NCBI RefSeq assembly: GCF_004834005.1 | Contig: NZ_STFF01000006.1 | Span: forward strand, 1-64,000 | From: Niastella caeni | Lineage (GTDB): Bacteria > Bacteroidota > Bacteroidia > Chitinophagales > Chitinophagaceae | Length of the DNA: 64,000 nt | Direction of reading: 5' to 3' | Part shown: positions 38,181 through 46,737 of the stretch, piece by piece | Position numbering within the stretch: the first letter of the stretch is position 1 | Layout: the number at the start of each line of letters is the position of its first letter | Program-made: the position numbers and the translations under genes | Notes under the pieces: generated by a model | The model's input: the letters and a program-made list of their open reading frames with translations, nothing else | Database searches by the model: none | What the model was told of the DNA's origin: nothing

Positions 38181-38268
38181 CGGAAAGAGAGGGATTCGAA
38201 CCCTCGTACCGAACAAGCCGGTAAACGGTTTTCGAGACCGTCCCATTCAACCACTCTGGCATCTTTCC
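38181..38268 (-). tRNA. tRNA-Ser (anticodon CGA)
   Basis: An 88-nt gene with acceptor stem GGAAAGA/TCTTTCC, discriminator G, a long variable arm as in class II tRNAs, and T arm GAGGG-TTCGAAT-CCCTC. The anticodon stem ACGGT/ACCGT encloses loop CTCGAAA, giving anticodon CGA (reads UCG). No CCA is encoded. A minus-strand terminator-like hairpin follows at 38143-38161. Confidence 0.93.
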
Positions 38269-38280
38269 TGAAGAACTTAA

Positions 38281-38670
38281 AATTAAACTGATTCCCTTAA
38301 TCCGGCAAAAGTTTCATGCCACCCCACAACCGGTTATTATACTCAGCTTCCTCTTTGAAAGAGGGATCATATAAGTTCCCGTATTTATAATGATTTTTAA
38401 AAACTACGTATACGTATCTCTGTTTACTGCTTTTTACAGGTAGCTTCGCGTATGTTTACGTATATGCATCTCAGGTAAATTCAATAACTTTAATAAAGGC
38501 GTACACTTCATTCCGGAATTATTCCATCTCTTTTAATCCGGCTCCTTTTTCATTTATTCCATATTGAGATCATTATTCCCTACAGCGAATAATGAGGAAG
38601 CTCCCGAAAATCCTTAACAGAGTAGGGCGCAAAGCCTGAATGCGTGAATAAAGGCACCTAAATCTTCTTT
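38281..38670. other. Gene-free upstream region of the lipoprotein gene
   Basis: About 390 bp between tRNA-Ser and the lipoprotein gene. The only structure I see is a 12-bp palindrome TACGTATACGTA at 38405-38416, which may be a protein-binding site. No supported ORF. Confidence 0.4.
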
Positions 38671-39591
38671 ATGAACCGATTAAACCTTACAACAATTGTC
38701 TTTGGCCTGTTAACCATTGCTGCCTGTAAAAAAAGCATTACTGCAGATCGATCGTCATCGGCCTTAACTGCCAACAAAACGAACAATGCAATGGAAGAAT
38801 GTCAGCCTACCATGTATAACCTGGCTGTTGATTCTGTTTCTGGTGCTTCCTATATTTTTAAAGTGGCGGGGTCACCCGGGGCCGGCCCTATAATTGTAAC
38901 CCCCTATGTGGTAAGCGGCACCAACCAACTGAAAGATTGCGGCGGTAACCCCATCCTGAATGCCAGTGGATTAGCGTATGATCCGGCAACCGGTATTTTT
39001 TATGGTACAACCGGCATAACAGGGTCTGTACCCAACGCCATTTTTAGATTTATCGACCCCAATTGCGTAAGCATAACGCCAGCCACCAGCACTTGCGGCA
39101 TTGCACTCAATTTAAGCGATGTGGAAAGAGATCAAACTACAGGTGCCTATTACGCCATTAACCGGGGCACTGCAGCTCCGAGTAACCGGATCGTAAGGCT
39201 GGGATTGCCTGGCGCCCCATCGGTAAATTGTTTGCCCAACCCTTTGCCCATTGGACTGAGAGCGCGTGGTTTAACCTTTGACTGTAACGGTCAGTTATAC
39301 GTGATGCATACCAGTGGAAATACTGGTACAGTTGTGTTTGTCAACAAAGCAACAGGCCTGAATGGCGCCACTTTCCCATACCCGGGCCCCATTACCACCT
39401 CTGCAGCAGTTCCTACCCCTGATTTAGGGTTACACTTCGACTGCAATTGTATTGGTCGTTTTGTTACCGGTAGTTATAACCCGGTTGCCACTACCCGCAT
39501 GACAGATGGGCTGCCAACAGGGCTGGGAGGTCCCATTTACAACACGGCGCTTAACGTATTGAAACCTACCGTTGATTTCGCCCGACCTTAA
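38671..39591 (+). CDS. Putative lipoprotein with beta-propeller-like repeats
   Basis: A 306-residue protein with signal peptide and lipobox (IVFGLLTIAAC, Cys at about residue 19). The mature part has repeated short motifs typical of propeller-like proteins (NASGLAYDPATGIFYGTTG; LSDVERDQTTGAYYAINRG; ARGLTFDCNGQLYVMHTSG; PDLGLHFDCNC), about 50-60 residues apart, and seven or more Cys. It is probably an outer-membrane or periplasmic lipoprotein with a partial propeller fold. No function can be assigned. Confidence 0.75.
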   Translation: MNRLNLTTIVFGLLTIAACKKSITADRSSSALTANKTNNAMEECQPTMYNLAVDSVSGASYIFKVAGSPGAGPIIVTPYVVSGTNQLKDCGGNPILNASGLAYDPATGIFYGTTGITGSVPNAIFRFIDPNCVSITPATSTCGIALNLSDVERDQTTGAYYAINRGTAAPSNRIVRLGLPGAPSVNCLPNPLPIGLRARGLTFDCNGQLYVMHTSGNTGTVVFVNKATGLNGATFPYPGPITTSAAVPTPDLGLHFDCNCIGRFVTGSYNPVATTRMTDGLPTGLGGPIYNTALNVLKPTVDFARP

Positions 39592-39766
39592 GTTTTCGAT
39601 GGAATAATTCCGGTATGATTTGCCAAAAAACAAATATTTGACTTCTATCTTATCCCCAAAATGGTCAATTGGTTTACAGAAAATTCACCCGGTTTTGGGA
39701 TAAAATGTCCGGCCTTGGTTTCCGCTGGTGGGTTTGGTGCATTTATACCGATTTTTTCGAACAGAC

Positions 39767-40126
39767 CTACCGATTCATCAGCTTTATCCACTCCTTCACC
39801 ACCTTCTGCAAATTTCCTTTATGCGCTTTTACTTCTTCCATAGAACGGAATTTTGCATATGCCTTCCCTTTAGGCGCCGGTTCAAGAACACCCGTTTTAT
39901 CGCTTAATAACTCACCTTTGTGAAAGATCACGGCCACATAATCAGTAACCCGTGGATTAAATGTGGCCATAGGCTCTTTGTAGTCGAAACTGGGACCGCC
40001 CCATTTTACATCTTCTTCCAATTTAGGACTGGCCTCGCGGATAATTTCTATCACCGCTTCCATTTCTGCTTTTAAGGGATGTTTGAGTTTGCTTACAAAA
40101 TCATCGATCTTATTTGTTTTTGTCAT
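39767..40126 (-). CDS. DUF1801 (YdhG-like) protein
   Basis: About 119-122 residues; starts at 40126 (TKTNKIDDFV) and 40135 are both possible. The sequence matches the DUF1801 family: REASPKLEEDVKWGGPSFDY, then FHKGELLSDKTGVLE and a C-terminal helix VVKEWIKLMN. Family members are small cytoplasmic proteins, some linked to iron handling, without a settled function. A 9-bp inverted repeat (40128-40136/40148-40156) lies around the start and may be an operator or a terminator of the Crp/Fnr gene upstream. Confidence 0.85.
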   Translation of the reverse strand: MTKTNKIDDFVSKLKHPLKAEMEAVIEIIREASPKLEEDVKWGGPSFDYKEPMATFNPRVTDYVAVIFHKGELLSDKTGVLEPAPKGKAYAKFRSMEEVKAHKGNLQKVVKEWIKLMNR

Positions 40127-40204
40127 CTGTTTCATCTTTTTGTTTTTGATGAAACAAAAGTATACAGGGTCAAAAACCTGTCCATTGATGTATGTTAAGA
40201 AATG

Positions 40205-40798
40205 CTATTTAAGGCCCTTTTTGGTCAAATCCTTTCTAACCCTGCTCAAGCCTTCGGGCGTAATGCCCAAATAAGAAGCGATCATCCATTGTGGCACACG
40301 AAGCGATAAGTTGGGATAGCGCTTTAAAAAATCAAGGTACCTGGTTTCTGCAGTAGCGCTGAGTAATTGCATAATGCGCTTTTGCAAATGCCGTACATGA
40401 TTGTGTAAGGCCCTATGGTTATTTTCGCGGTATGTTTTACTTATTTCAGAGGCTGCATTGATAAATTTTTCGTCCATTACAACCACTTCCGAATCTTCGA
40501 TGGCATCTATAAAATATTCACCTGGCTGGTTGAAATAGGAGCTGCTTCTGTCGCTCACTATCCAGCTTTCAGGTGCAAAATGAATAATATGCTCTTTGCC
40601 CTGGTCATCGATAGTGAACTGTCTTAGAAGCCCCTTCTCAACAAAAAAAATGGCTGTGCATATCTGGCCTTTATCTATGAGAGATTGTCCTTTTTTGAAC
40701 TGTTTGGATTTGGGAATGTAAGGCAGTTTCATCATTTCTTCATCCGAAAGGCCAGCTTTATCATTCAGGTATATTTTAAAATTGTTGGAGGCCATCAT
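40205..40798 (-). CDS. Crp/Fnr-family transcriptional regulator
   Basis: A 197-residue protein when started at the Met-Ala-Ser-Asn region (40798); a start at 40816 is less likely. The N-terminal cyclic-nucleotide-binding-type beta barrel is visible (FKKGQSLIDKGQICTAIFFV; EKGLLRQFTIDDQGKEHII; GEYFIDAIEDSEVVVMDE). The C-terminal helix-turn-helix reads VPQWMIASYLGITPEGLSRV. This matches the common Bacteroidota Crp-like regulators, which often lack the residues for cAMP binding. It precedes the DUF1801 gene on the same strand. Confidence 0.92.
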   Translation of the reverse strand: MMASNNFKIYLNDKAGLSDEEMMKLPYIPKSKQFKKGQSLIDKGQICTAIFFVEKGLLRQFTIDDQGKEHIIHFAPESWIVSDRSSSYFNQPGEYFIDAIEDSEVVVMDEKFINAASEISKTYRENNHRALHNHVRHLQKRIMQLLSATAETRYLDFLKRYPNLSLRVPQWMIASYLGITPEGLSRVRKDLTKKGLK

Positions 40799-40889
40799 AG
40801 GGCACAAGGATAACAAATTATAGCCTTAGAGTTTATTTTTTATTGCCGGAAAACGGTAAAATTATTAATGCGTATGATAAAATGATTAT

Positions 40890-41204
40890 ATGAAGATCAA
40901 CCAGCAAAAACAGGTTGTCATATCGGCCGCCGCGGTTGCCTTGATCATCTTTATCAAAAGCCTCTTACCCCTGGTGATTAACCTACGGGCTTTTCGCCTG
41001 CCAAATGCAGCACGCATGTATGAAATTCTCGACTCGTTAAAATACCTGCTGGTTTTTTGGACCGGGGTATTGACCCGGCTTTATGCTGTAAAACGAACAT
41101 CTGTCGTATCAACCGTAAGGGGGTTCCGATCGTTAGTATTCAATGGGTTAAACGATTTCACCCACCCCGGTCCGGTTTTAACTCATATAACCACAAAAAA
41201 CTAA
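40890..41204 (+). CDS. Small hypothetical membrane protein
   Basis: A 104-residue ORF divergent from the Crp/Fnr gene. One or two hydrophobic helices are visible (VVISAAAVALIIFIKSLLPL; LKYLLVFWTGVLTRLYAV). The C-terminal 40 residues look less protein-like, so the gene may be frameshifted or chance. No family recognised. Confidence 0.35.
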   Translation: MKINQQKQVVISAAAVALIIFIKSLLPLVINLRAFRLPNAARMYEILDSLKYLLVFWTGVLTRLYAVKRTSVVSTVRGFRSLVFNGLNDFTHPGPVLTHITTKN

Positions 41205-41355
41205 TAGCTGACTTTCGTTATATAATCCGGGAAAATAAAGGAATAAAACACCTGATTTTGTCACTAAATGCCCGCCCGGCCTTGGTTTTCCATTCCATTT
41301 TTTGTAATTTCCCTTAAATGATTGTTCACCAAAACGTTCACCAAAACATTGCTGT

Positions 41356-41793
41356 ATGAATAAAAAAGTGGCCGATGTTCTGCTTCGTAAAGGAAGCCAT
41401 ATTACTACCGTTACTCCAGGAACTACCGTACTGGAAGCATTGCACATCATGGCCGATCAAAATATCGGTTCCGTGATGGTATTGGAAGATGGCCACTACC
41501 TGGGCATTGTTACTGAACGTGATTATTCGCGCAAAGTGGTGGTGAAAGGTAAATCTTCTACCGACACCAAAGTAAGCGAGATTATGTCTAATGATCTCCC
41601 GCGCGTTACTGCCAACGATTCAATTGAATATTGCATGCAGCTAATGTCTGACAAAAACATTCGTTACCTGCCCGTATTCGACGAATCACAGGTAACCGGT
41701 ATTATTTCCATTAACGATGTGGTAAAAGAAACGATCCTGGCGCAACAGGAAACCATTTCCCAATTAAAAGACTACCTGCATTCAAGCTTATAA
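41356..41793 (+). CDS. CBS-domain pair protein
   Basis: A 145-residue cytoplasmic protein composed of two CBS motifs: HITTVTPGTTVLEALHIMAD with GSVMVLEDGHYLGIVTERDY, and LPRVTANDSIEYCMQLMSD with IRYLPVFDESQVTGIISIND. Such stand-alone Bateman modules bind adenine nucleotides and modulate other proteins by energy state. Its partner is unknown. A bidirectional terminator follows. Confidence 0.92.
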   Translation: MNKKVADVLLRKGSHITTVTPGTTVLEALHIMADQNIGSVMVLEDGHYLGIVTERDYSRKVVVKGKSSTDTKVSEIMSNDLPRVTANDSIEYCMQLMSDKNIRYLPVFDESQVTGIISINDVVKETILAQQETISQLKDYLHSSL

Positions 41794-41830
41794 ATAGCCG
41801 GCAGGCCATACTATCCTGAGAAGACACTGC

Positions 41831-41865
41831 AAAAAATGTCCCGTGCCAGCACGGGACATTTTTTC
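41831..41865. terminator. Intrinsic terminator after the CBS gene
   Basis: Stem AATGTCCCGT/ACGGGACATT with loop GCCAGC, flanked by A6 on the left and T6 on the right, so it can work on both strands. Confidence 0.85.
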
Positions 41866-41985
41866 AATATTGAATATTGAACCGAAGAAAATCGAATGTA
41901 GAAGTTAATACAATTTAATAATTTTCATTTTCTGCATTTCACTTCGGCGTTCAAAATTGAATATTCGATATTCATTATTCTTCAT
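41866..41985. repeat. Word-iterated inverted repeat before mutS2 stop
   Basis: Left arm CAATATTGAATATTGAACCGAAG and right arm CTTCGGCGTTCAAAATTGAATATTCGATATTC are near reverse complements, with internal iteration of the word AATATT. The right arm runs to the stop codon of the leftward mutS2 gene. Confidence 0.6.
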
Positions 41986-44089
41986 TCTGCTTCTCCGTTA
42001 CCACCACCAAATCATCTACCGACACCGTAATAGGCATCAGCCCCAGTTGTACCACCGCTTTCTTACCCCTTAATTCCTTCACCTCCCCTACCTGGTGGTT
42101 TTTCTTCATCAGCACCTTATCACCTATCTGCACCTCACCGCCTACTTCGTCGTATTTTGAATTGAGCTTTTTCTTCACCTTCTCGGTTACCTGCTTCTGG
42201 TGTTGTTTGAACAACAACGCATGCATCTGCTTTATCAGCTCCCTTTTATCCTCCTGTACCTCGGCCTTTTTCCAGTCGAACACCAATTGCTTCAACGTGC
42301 GCTCCATATCCTTCAGGTAAGCAATGCGATCTTCGGTTATACGGTTCTGCTGTTTCAATAATTCTACCTGCTGCCGGTGTTTCTCCTGGTTTAATACCTG
42401 CTGCATTTCCTTATGCAGCTTTTCATTTTCCTTGATCAGTTTCGACAGTTCCTTTTCTTTCTTCTCAATTTCACGCAGGTCCTGCTCAGTCCGGTTCAAC
42501 AGTTTATCGAGCCTGAAATGATCTTCTTCAACAAGGCTGCGGGCCCGGTTAATTAACCGGGCATCGAGCCCAATGCGCTCTGCTATGGAAAACGTATACG
42601 AGCTTCCTGGTTTTCCAATGGTGAGCTTATATAAAGGCAACAGGTTATTTTCGTCAAAAGCCATTGCCCCGTTGATAATGCCTGGTGTTTTGTTGGCCAT
42701 TACCTTCAGGTTCAGGTAGTGAGTGGTAACAATACCCATGGCATGTTTATGGCCCAGTTCTTCCAATATAACTTCGGCAAAAGCCCCCCCCAGGTGTGGA
42801 TCACTTCCGCTGCCTAATTCATCAATAAAGAACATGGTTTTGCCACTGGCATTTTCAATAAAATGCTTCATGTGCAACAGGTGTGAGCTATAGGTACTCA
42901 ACTCAAACTCCAGGCTTTGGGTATCGCCAATATGTATCATGATCTGCTTGAAGATCCCAAACGCCGAAGTGGGATGTACCGGTACCAGCAAACCGCTTTG
43001 TATCATCAGTTGTAATAAGCCCACCGTTTTCAACGTAACGGTTTTACCGCCTGCATTCGGACCTGAAATAACCAGGATACGCCTTTTCTCATCCAAAGTT
43101 AAATCAACCGGAATAGTCGCTTTTTTCGTTTTCTGATGATACAGGTATAATAAAGGATGATAGGCCTTCACCAAATGCACATGCGCTTTATCATGTAACT
43201 GCGGATACTCCCCATTCATATCCAGCGCCAGTTTCGCCTTGGCTTGTATAAAATCATATTCGCCCAGTACCTGGTGCCAGGTTTTCAGCAAGGGGGCATA
43301 CATCGATAAGCGGGCAGTTAATTGCTGCAAAATGCGGTACACTTCGCGCCGTTCTTCATTTTCCAGGGAAAATATTTCATTGTTCAGTTCAATGGTCTCT
43401 TCCGGTTCAATAAAGGAGGTGCGGCGGGTATCGCTTTCGCCATGTAAAATGCCTTTTACCTGGCGCTTTTGTTCTGCAACGATCGCCACTACACGCCGGC
43501 CATTCAGGAACGCTTCATCGATATCTGCTGTATACCCTGCTTTGCTGAGTTTCTGCACGATCTTGTCGAACAGGCGACGCAGTTCGGTACGGCGCCGGTA
43601 CAAACTGCCGCGGATGCGGGCCAGATCTTCCGATGCATTGTCTTTTACTTCGCCATTTTCCAATAACACATCATCGATCAGTTCCATGATCACCTTTTCG
43701 TAATAGGTGTCGCCGATCACTTTTACCAATGCAGGATAAGCTAATCGCCGGTCACTATCGAACCAGCGGAAAATATTCTGCATGCCTTCGGCCAGTTTAC
43801 GCACCAGCATAAACTGTTCACCGGTCAATACGGCGCCGGAAATGCCGAGCAATCGCAACTCTTTGGCTAAATTCAGCACGTAATCGTTGGGGAAATACAT
43901 GCTGTGCTGTATCAGTAATTTATATTCGTGGGTCTGCTGTAACTCCAGTTCAATAAATTCCTTACGGGTATGAATGCGCAATTCCTGCGATTTAACTTTC
44001 GCATACTCCGTTTTACAATGCTCTTCCAGCAATGTCTTCACCTTATCAAACTCTAGCTGTGATAACGCCGATTCAGGAAAAAACTTCAT
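41975..44089 (-). CDS. mutS2: MutS2-family ATPase without Smr domain
   Basis: A 704-residue MutS-like ATPase. It starts with the MutS2-type core helices (ALSQLEFDKVKTLLEEHCKT). The ATPase has Walker A in ISGPNAGGKTVTLKTVG and Walker B in MFFIDELGSGSDPHLGGAFA; the signature TTHYLNLKVMAN follows. A long coiled coil (about residues 515-610) and a KOW-like beta domain (GDKVLMKKNHQVGEVKELRG) come next. The chain then ends at residue 704. Typical MutS2 proteins are about 780-830 residues with a C-terminal Smr nuclease domain, which is missing here. MutS2 acts in suppression of recombination and in ribosome collision rescue in other bacteria. Confidence 0.9.
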   Translation of the reverse strand: MKFFPESALSQLEFDKVKTLLEEHCKTEYAKVKSQELRIHTRKEFIELELQQTHEYKLLIQHSMYFPNDYVLNLAKELRLLGISGAVLTGEQFMLVRKLAEGMQNIFRWFDSDRRLAYPALVKVIGDTYYEKVIMELIDDVLLENGEVKDNASEDLARIRGSLYRRRTELRRLFDKIVQKLSKAGYTADIDEAFLNGRRVVAIVAEQKRQVKGILHGESDTRRTSFIEPEETIELNNEIFSLENEERREVYRILQQLTARLSMYAPLLKTWHQVLGEYDFIQAKAKLALDMNGEYPQLHDKAHVHLVKAYHPLLYLYHQKTKKATIPVDLTLDEKRRILVISGPNAGGKTVTLKTVGLLQLMIQSGLLVPVHPTSAFGIFKQIMIHIGDTQSLEFELSTYSSHLLHMKHFIENASGKTMFFIDELGSGSDPHLGGAFAEVILEELGHKHAMGIVTTHYLNLKVMANKTPGIINGAMAFDENNLLPLYKLTIGKPGSSYTFSIAERIGLDARLINRARSLVEEDHFRLDKLLNRTEQDLREIEKKEKELSKLIKENEKLHKEMQQVLNQEKHRQQVELLKQQNRITEDRIAYLKDMERTLKQLVFDWKKAEVQEDKRELIKQMHALLFKQHQKQVTEKVKKKLNSKYDEVGGEVQIGDKVLMKKNHQVGEVKELRGKKAVVQLGLMPITVSVDDLVVVTEKQNEE

Positions 44090-44141
44090 ATAATTATCTC
44101 TTCTCGAACCGGCAAAGGTAAGAAGAATGTTTTTGGTTTGT

Positions 44142-44175
44142 CCTGCCGGCAGGCAGGTTTATGGTTTGTGGTTGC
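44142..44175. repeat. Short word repeat at the end of a membrane-protein gene
   Basis: CCTGCCGGCAGG palindrome (44142-44153) followed by GGTTTATGGTTTGTGGTT, the same word that opens each unit of the 173-bp array at 46.7-47.4 kb. It supplies the stop codon of the leftward gene at 44159. Confidence 0.5.
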
Positions 44176-44611
44176 CGATTGGCTTTTTCACTGTTTGTAC
44201 AACAAAATATATCAGAAAAATAACCTGAACTGCCAGGCAGCTCCAGCCCGCCACCATTCCCAACTTATTCCGGAAGATCATTGCATCCAGGTCTGCATCG
44301 GTATATCCTGCCGCATTGGAAGGACCACCTGACAATCCGGCAAATAGGAATAGCCCTAAAGACACCAGCGTAAGCATACTATAAATAAGTACAACCTTTT
44401 GATGTACCAACCGGTGCCGTTGTCTTATGCGCTTAAAAAGAAGAATAACAATAAGCAGCCATAATGCAAACCAGCCTGCAACAGCCGCGCTGGATATAAG
44501 ATAATAAGTATCGTACAAATGAATATCAATTGTTGTATCACTATACTTCGATGCACTATAAAACAACAGCACCAATACCGGTAAAAACAAAAAATTCTCA
44601 ATCTTTTTCAT
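44159..44611 (-). CDS. Small four-helix membrane protein
   Basis: A 150-residue protein with about four transmembrane helices (FLFLPVLVLLFYSASKYS; AVAGWFALWLLIVILLF; VVLIYSMLTLVSLGLFLFAG; MVAGWSCLAVQVIFLIYFVV). The segment IDIHLYDTYYLIS recalls the VHDTYY motif of haem-copper oxidase subunit I, but the chain is far too short for an oxidase. No function can be assigned. The last codons and stop lie in a repeated word (GGTTTATGGTTTGTGG on the plus strand). Confidence 0.65.
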   Translation of the reverse strand: MKKIENFLFLPVLVLLFYSASKYSDTTIDIHLYDTYYLISSAAVAGWFALWLLIVILLFKRIRQRHRLVHQKVVLIYSMLTLVSLGLFLFAGLSGGPSNAAGYTDADLDAMIFRNKLGMVAGWSCLAVQVIFLIYFVVQTVKKPIGNHKP

Positions 44612-44767
44612 ATAAAATCCAAATAGCTGGCCGTAATATTACTAATCATCGTTTGATCCTACAATCTTCTTTTAATATATTTACGAATACTAATATATTA
44701 AATTACCCGTTTACCCTTTTTAAACTTTCCTTTTAATAACCCGTCTGAACAACAAACCATTTAAATA

Positions 44768-45637
44768 ATGAAGCATCTTTTACCCGGAGTGCTTATTTTA
44801 TTAAGTTTTAGCACTTTAAAAGCCCAGGATCAAACACCCGACTCTACCGGTTTACCCGGCGACAATTTCAGCCTGCAAGGCGCCCTTGAATTGTTTAAAA
44901 AGGCTGGTTCCCCTGAAGAATTTGAAAAATTATTGAATACAGAAGATAGCAAGGTCAATAACCTCGACCTTAACGAAGATGGCAACACCGATTACATTAA
45001 GGTGGTGAGCAAACGCGAAAATGATGTGCAGATCTTCGTTTTGCAGGCATTGGTTTCTGAAAAAGAAAGCCAGGATGTGGCTGTGATTGAACTGGAAAAA
45101 ACAGGTAAAGAAAACGCCGTGATCGATATTGTGGGCGATGAAGACATTTTTGGTGAAGAAACCATTGTTGAACCCGGCGATAGCCAGGACAATGCTTTCA
45201 ATGAAGGCTTTTCTTCCCTGGCCGGCGGTCCGAATATGGAAATAGCGAGCATGGCTTCACCAGCAGGCATTGTGGTGAACGTGTGGGCATGGCCCTGCGT
45301 TCGTTTTGTATATGCGCCTTCGTATGCACTGTGGGTGTCTCCTTTTAGCTGGCGCGCCCGCCCGGTTTGGTATCGCCCGTGGAGACCGTTGGCATGGCAT
45401 GTGTACCGCCCGTACCGGTATCATTATCGCCCGCGTTATGCAGTAGTGACCACCCGCCGGGTTGTAGTGGCGCCCCGCATTTACCGGCCAATGCGCGTTA
45501 CCTCAGTAACCGTTACAAAACGTCATCACGTAGCAGTGAATAATTACCGGGTTACCCGTAAAACCACTACCGTGCGCACGCATCGCGGCAGAACGATTAG
45601 CAGAACACATACTACGGTTAGAAGAAGAAGAAGATAA
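44768..45637 (+). CDS. Secreted two-part protein with Arg/Tyr/Trp-rich basic tail
   Basis: A 289-residue protein with a signal peptide (PGVLILLSFSTLKAQ). Residues about 30-150 form an acidic domain containing NNLDLNEDGNTDYIKVVSK, similar to an FG-GAP or EF-hand-like calcium loop. Residues about 170-289 are highly basic and aromatic (WRARPVWYRPWRPLAWHVYR; TTVRTHRGRTISRTHTTVRR), ending in RRRRR. The charge contrast suggests binding to a polyanion such as LPS, DNA or exopolysaccharide, or self-association between the halves. No named family recognised for the tail. Confidence 0.75.
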   Translation: MKHLLPGVLILLSFSTLKAQDQTPDSTGLPGDNFSLQGALELFKKAGSPEEFEKLLNTEDSKVNNLDLNEDGNTDYIKVVSKRENDVQIFVLQALVSEKESQDVAVIELEKTGKENAVIDIVGDEDIFGEETIVEPGDSQDNAFNEGFSSLAGGPNMEIASMASPAGIVVNVWAWPCVRFVYAPSYALWVSPFSWRARPVWYRPWRPLAWHVYRPYRYHYRPRYAVVTTRRVVVAPRIYRPMRVTSVTVTKRHHVAVNNYRVTRKTTTVRTHRGRTISRTHTTVRRRRR

Positions 45638-45644
45638 AGGCCAA

Positions 45645-45770
45645 TGAGATAATGTGATAATGAAATACAGCTATAGTAAATGCTTACGCTTGAGCTTCGA
45701 ATTATATAGGAACTGCCGAACGGGAAGAATTATCAGATTATCACATTATCAAATTTTCAAATTGCATTGA
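45645..45770. repeat. Word-iterated inverted repeat
   Basis: Left arm GAGATAATGTGATAATGAAAT and right arm ATTATCAGATTATCACATTATC are near reverse complements, each iterating GATAAT/ATTATC. The spacer carries TGAGCTTCGAATTA (45691-45704), the exact reverse complement of 14 nt found in every unit of the 173-bp tandem array. Confidence 0.65.
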
Positions 45771-45791
45771 ATATCCAGTATAGTTACACAG

Positions 45792-45818
45792 ATCCCGCCA
45801 ATGGCGGGATTTTTTATT
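45792..45818 (+). terminator. Intrinsic terminator
   Basis: Perfect 8-bp stem ATCCCGCC/GGCGGGAT with loop AAT followed by TTTTTATTT. A 21-22 bp direct repeat (TCTCCACTTTTTCTCTTCCC, two copies) follows at about 45826-45870. A TATTTTTG box at 45897-45904 may be part of the msrA promoter. Confidence 0.8.
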
Positions 45819-46045
45819 TCCTTATATCTCCACTTTTTCTCTTCCCTTCTCCACTTTTTCTCTTCCCTGCCCGCTACTAAGCAACTTACTACTCACTATT
45901 TTTGTAATTTGTTAACATCTGCAACAGCACAGGCAGCGTATATAATGTGTTTTGTTAAGTAATTGATAAAAGCAAATCAATGTCGGCCAGCTTGCAAAAA
46001 AGCGCTTGTTTGCCGGTTTAACTTACACGAACGAATAACATTACG

Positions 46046-46732
46046 ATGCAACAACTGTTAAAACATTATGGCATGAAGCTGTTTTTCACCGGTGCGCTGG
46101 TTACATTGGCTACCTTGTTTTCCTGTGCGCAAAAACAAAATGCAAAAAAGAATATAAGTAAGGATATGACAACGAATACAAATGGTTCTGCAAACACACC
46201 CACCGATACCGCCACCTTTGGTACCGGCTGCTTTTGGTGTACGGAAGCTATCTTTCAACAATTGGATGGCGTTATTAAATCTACCTCCGGCTACAGCGGC
46301 GGGCACGTTGACAACCCCTCCTACAAAGAAGTATGCGCCGGCACTACCGGTCATGCGGAGGTTATTCAGGTAGTGTATGATCCTAAAAAGATCAGTTATG
46401 ATGAGTTACTGGAAGTATTCTGGAAAACCCACGATCCCACCACGCTTAACAGGCAGGGTAACGATGTAGGTCCGCAATACCGCAGTGTTATTTTTTATCA
46501 CAACAACGAACAAAAAGAAAAAGCGGAGAAATACAAGGTGGATTTGGATAAGAGCGGCGCTTTTAATGATCCCATTGTGACGGAGATCTCTCCATACAGC
46601 AAATTCTATGCGGCTGAAAATTATCACCAGGATTATTTCAACCAGAACGGTTCACAACCCTACTGTAATTTTGTGATCAGACCGAAGGTTGAGAAATTTC
46701 AGAAGGTGTTTAAAGACAAATTGAAACATTAA
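46046..46732 (+). CDS. msrA: Peptide methionine-S-sulfoxide reductase, exported lipoprotein form
   Basis: A 228-residue MsrA with an N-terminal signal and lipobox (GALVTLATLFSCAQ). The catalytic motif GTGCFWCTEAIFQQLDGV starts at about residue 56. GYSGGHVDNPSYKEVCAG, GHAEVIQVVYDP, DVGPQYRSVIFYHN and AENYHQDYF are the family's conserved segments. It reduces methionine S-sulfoxide in oxidised proteins, here probably in the periplasm or at the outer membrane. Length beyond the catalytic domain is explained by the leader. It is followed by a 173-bp tandem array. Confidence 0.95.
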   Translation: MQQLLKHYGMKLFFTGALVTLATLFSCAQKQNAKKNISKDMTTNTNGSANTPTDTATFGTGCFWCTEAIFQQLDGVIKSTSGYSGGHVDNPSYKEVCAGTTGHAEVIQVVYDPKKISYDELLEVFWKTHDPTTLNRQGNDVGPQYRSVIFYHNNEQKEKAEKYKVDLDKSGAFNDPIVTEISPYSKFYAAENYHQDYFNQNGSQPYCNFVIRPKVEKFQKVFKDKLKH

Positions 46733-46737
46733 TATCA

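Noticed and set aside
38046-38262. Two minus-strand ORFs of 66-67 codons
   Set aside because: They lie across the tRNA-Ser gene and the nested palindrome and are not coding.
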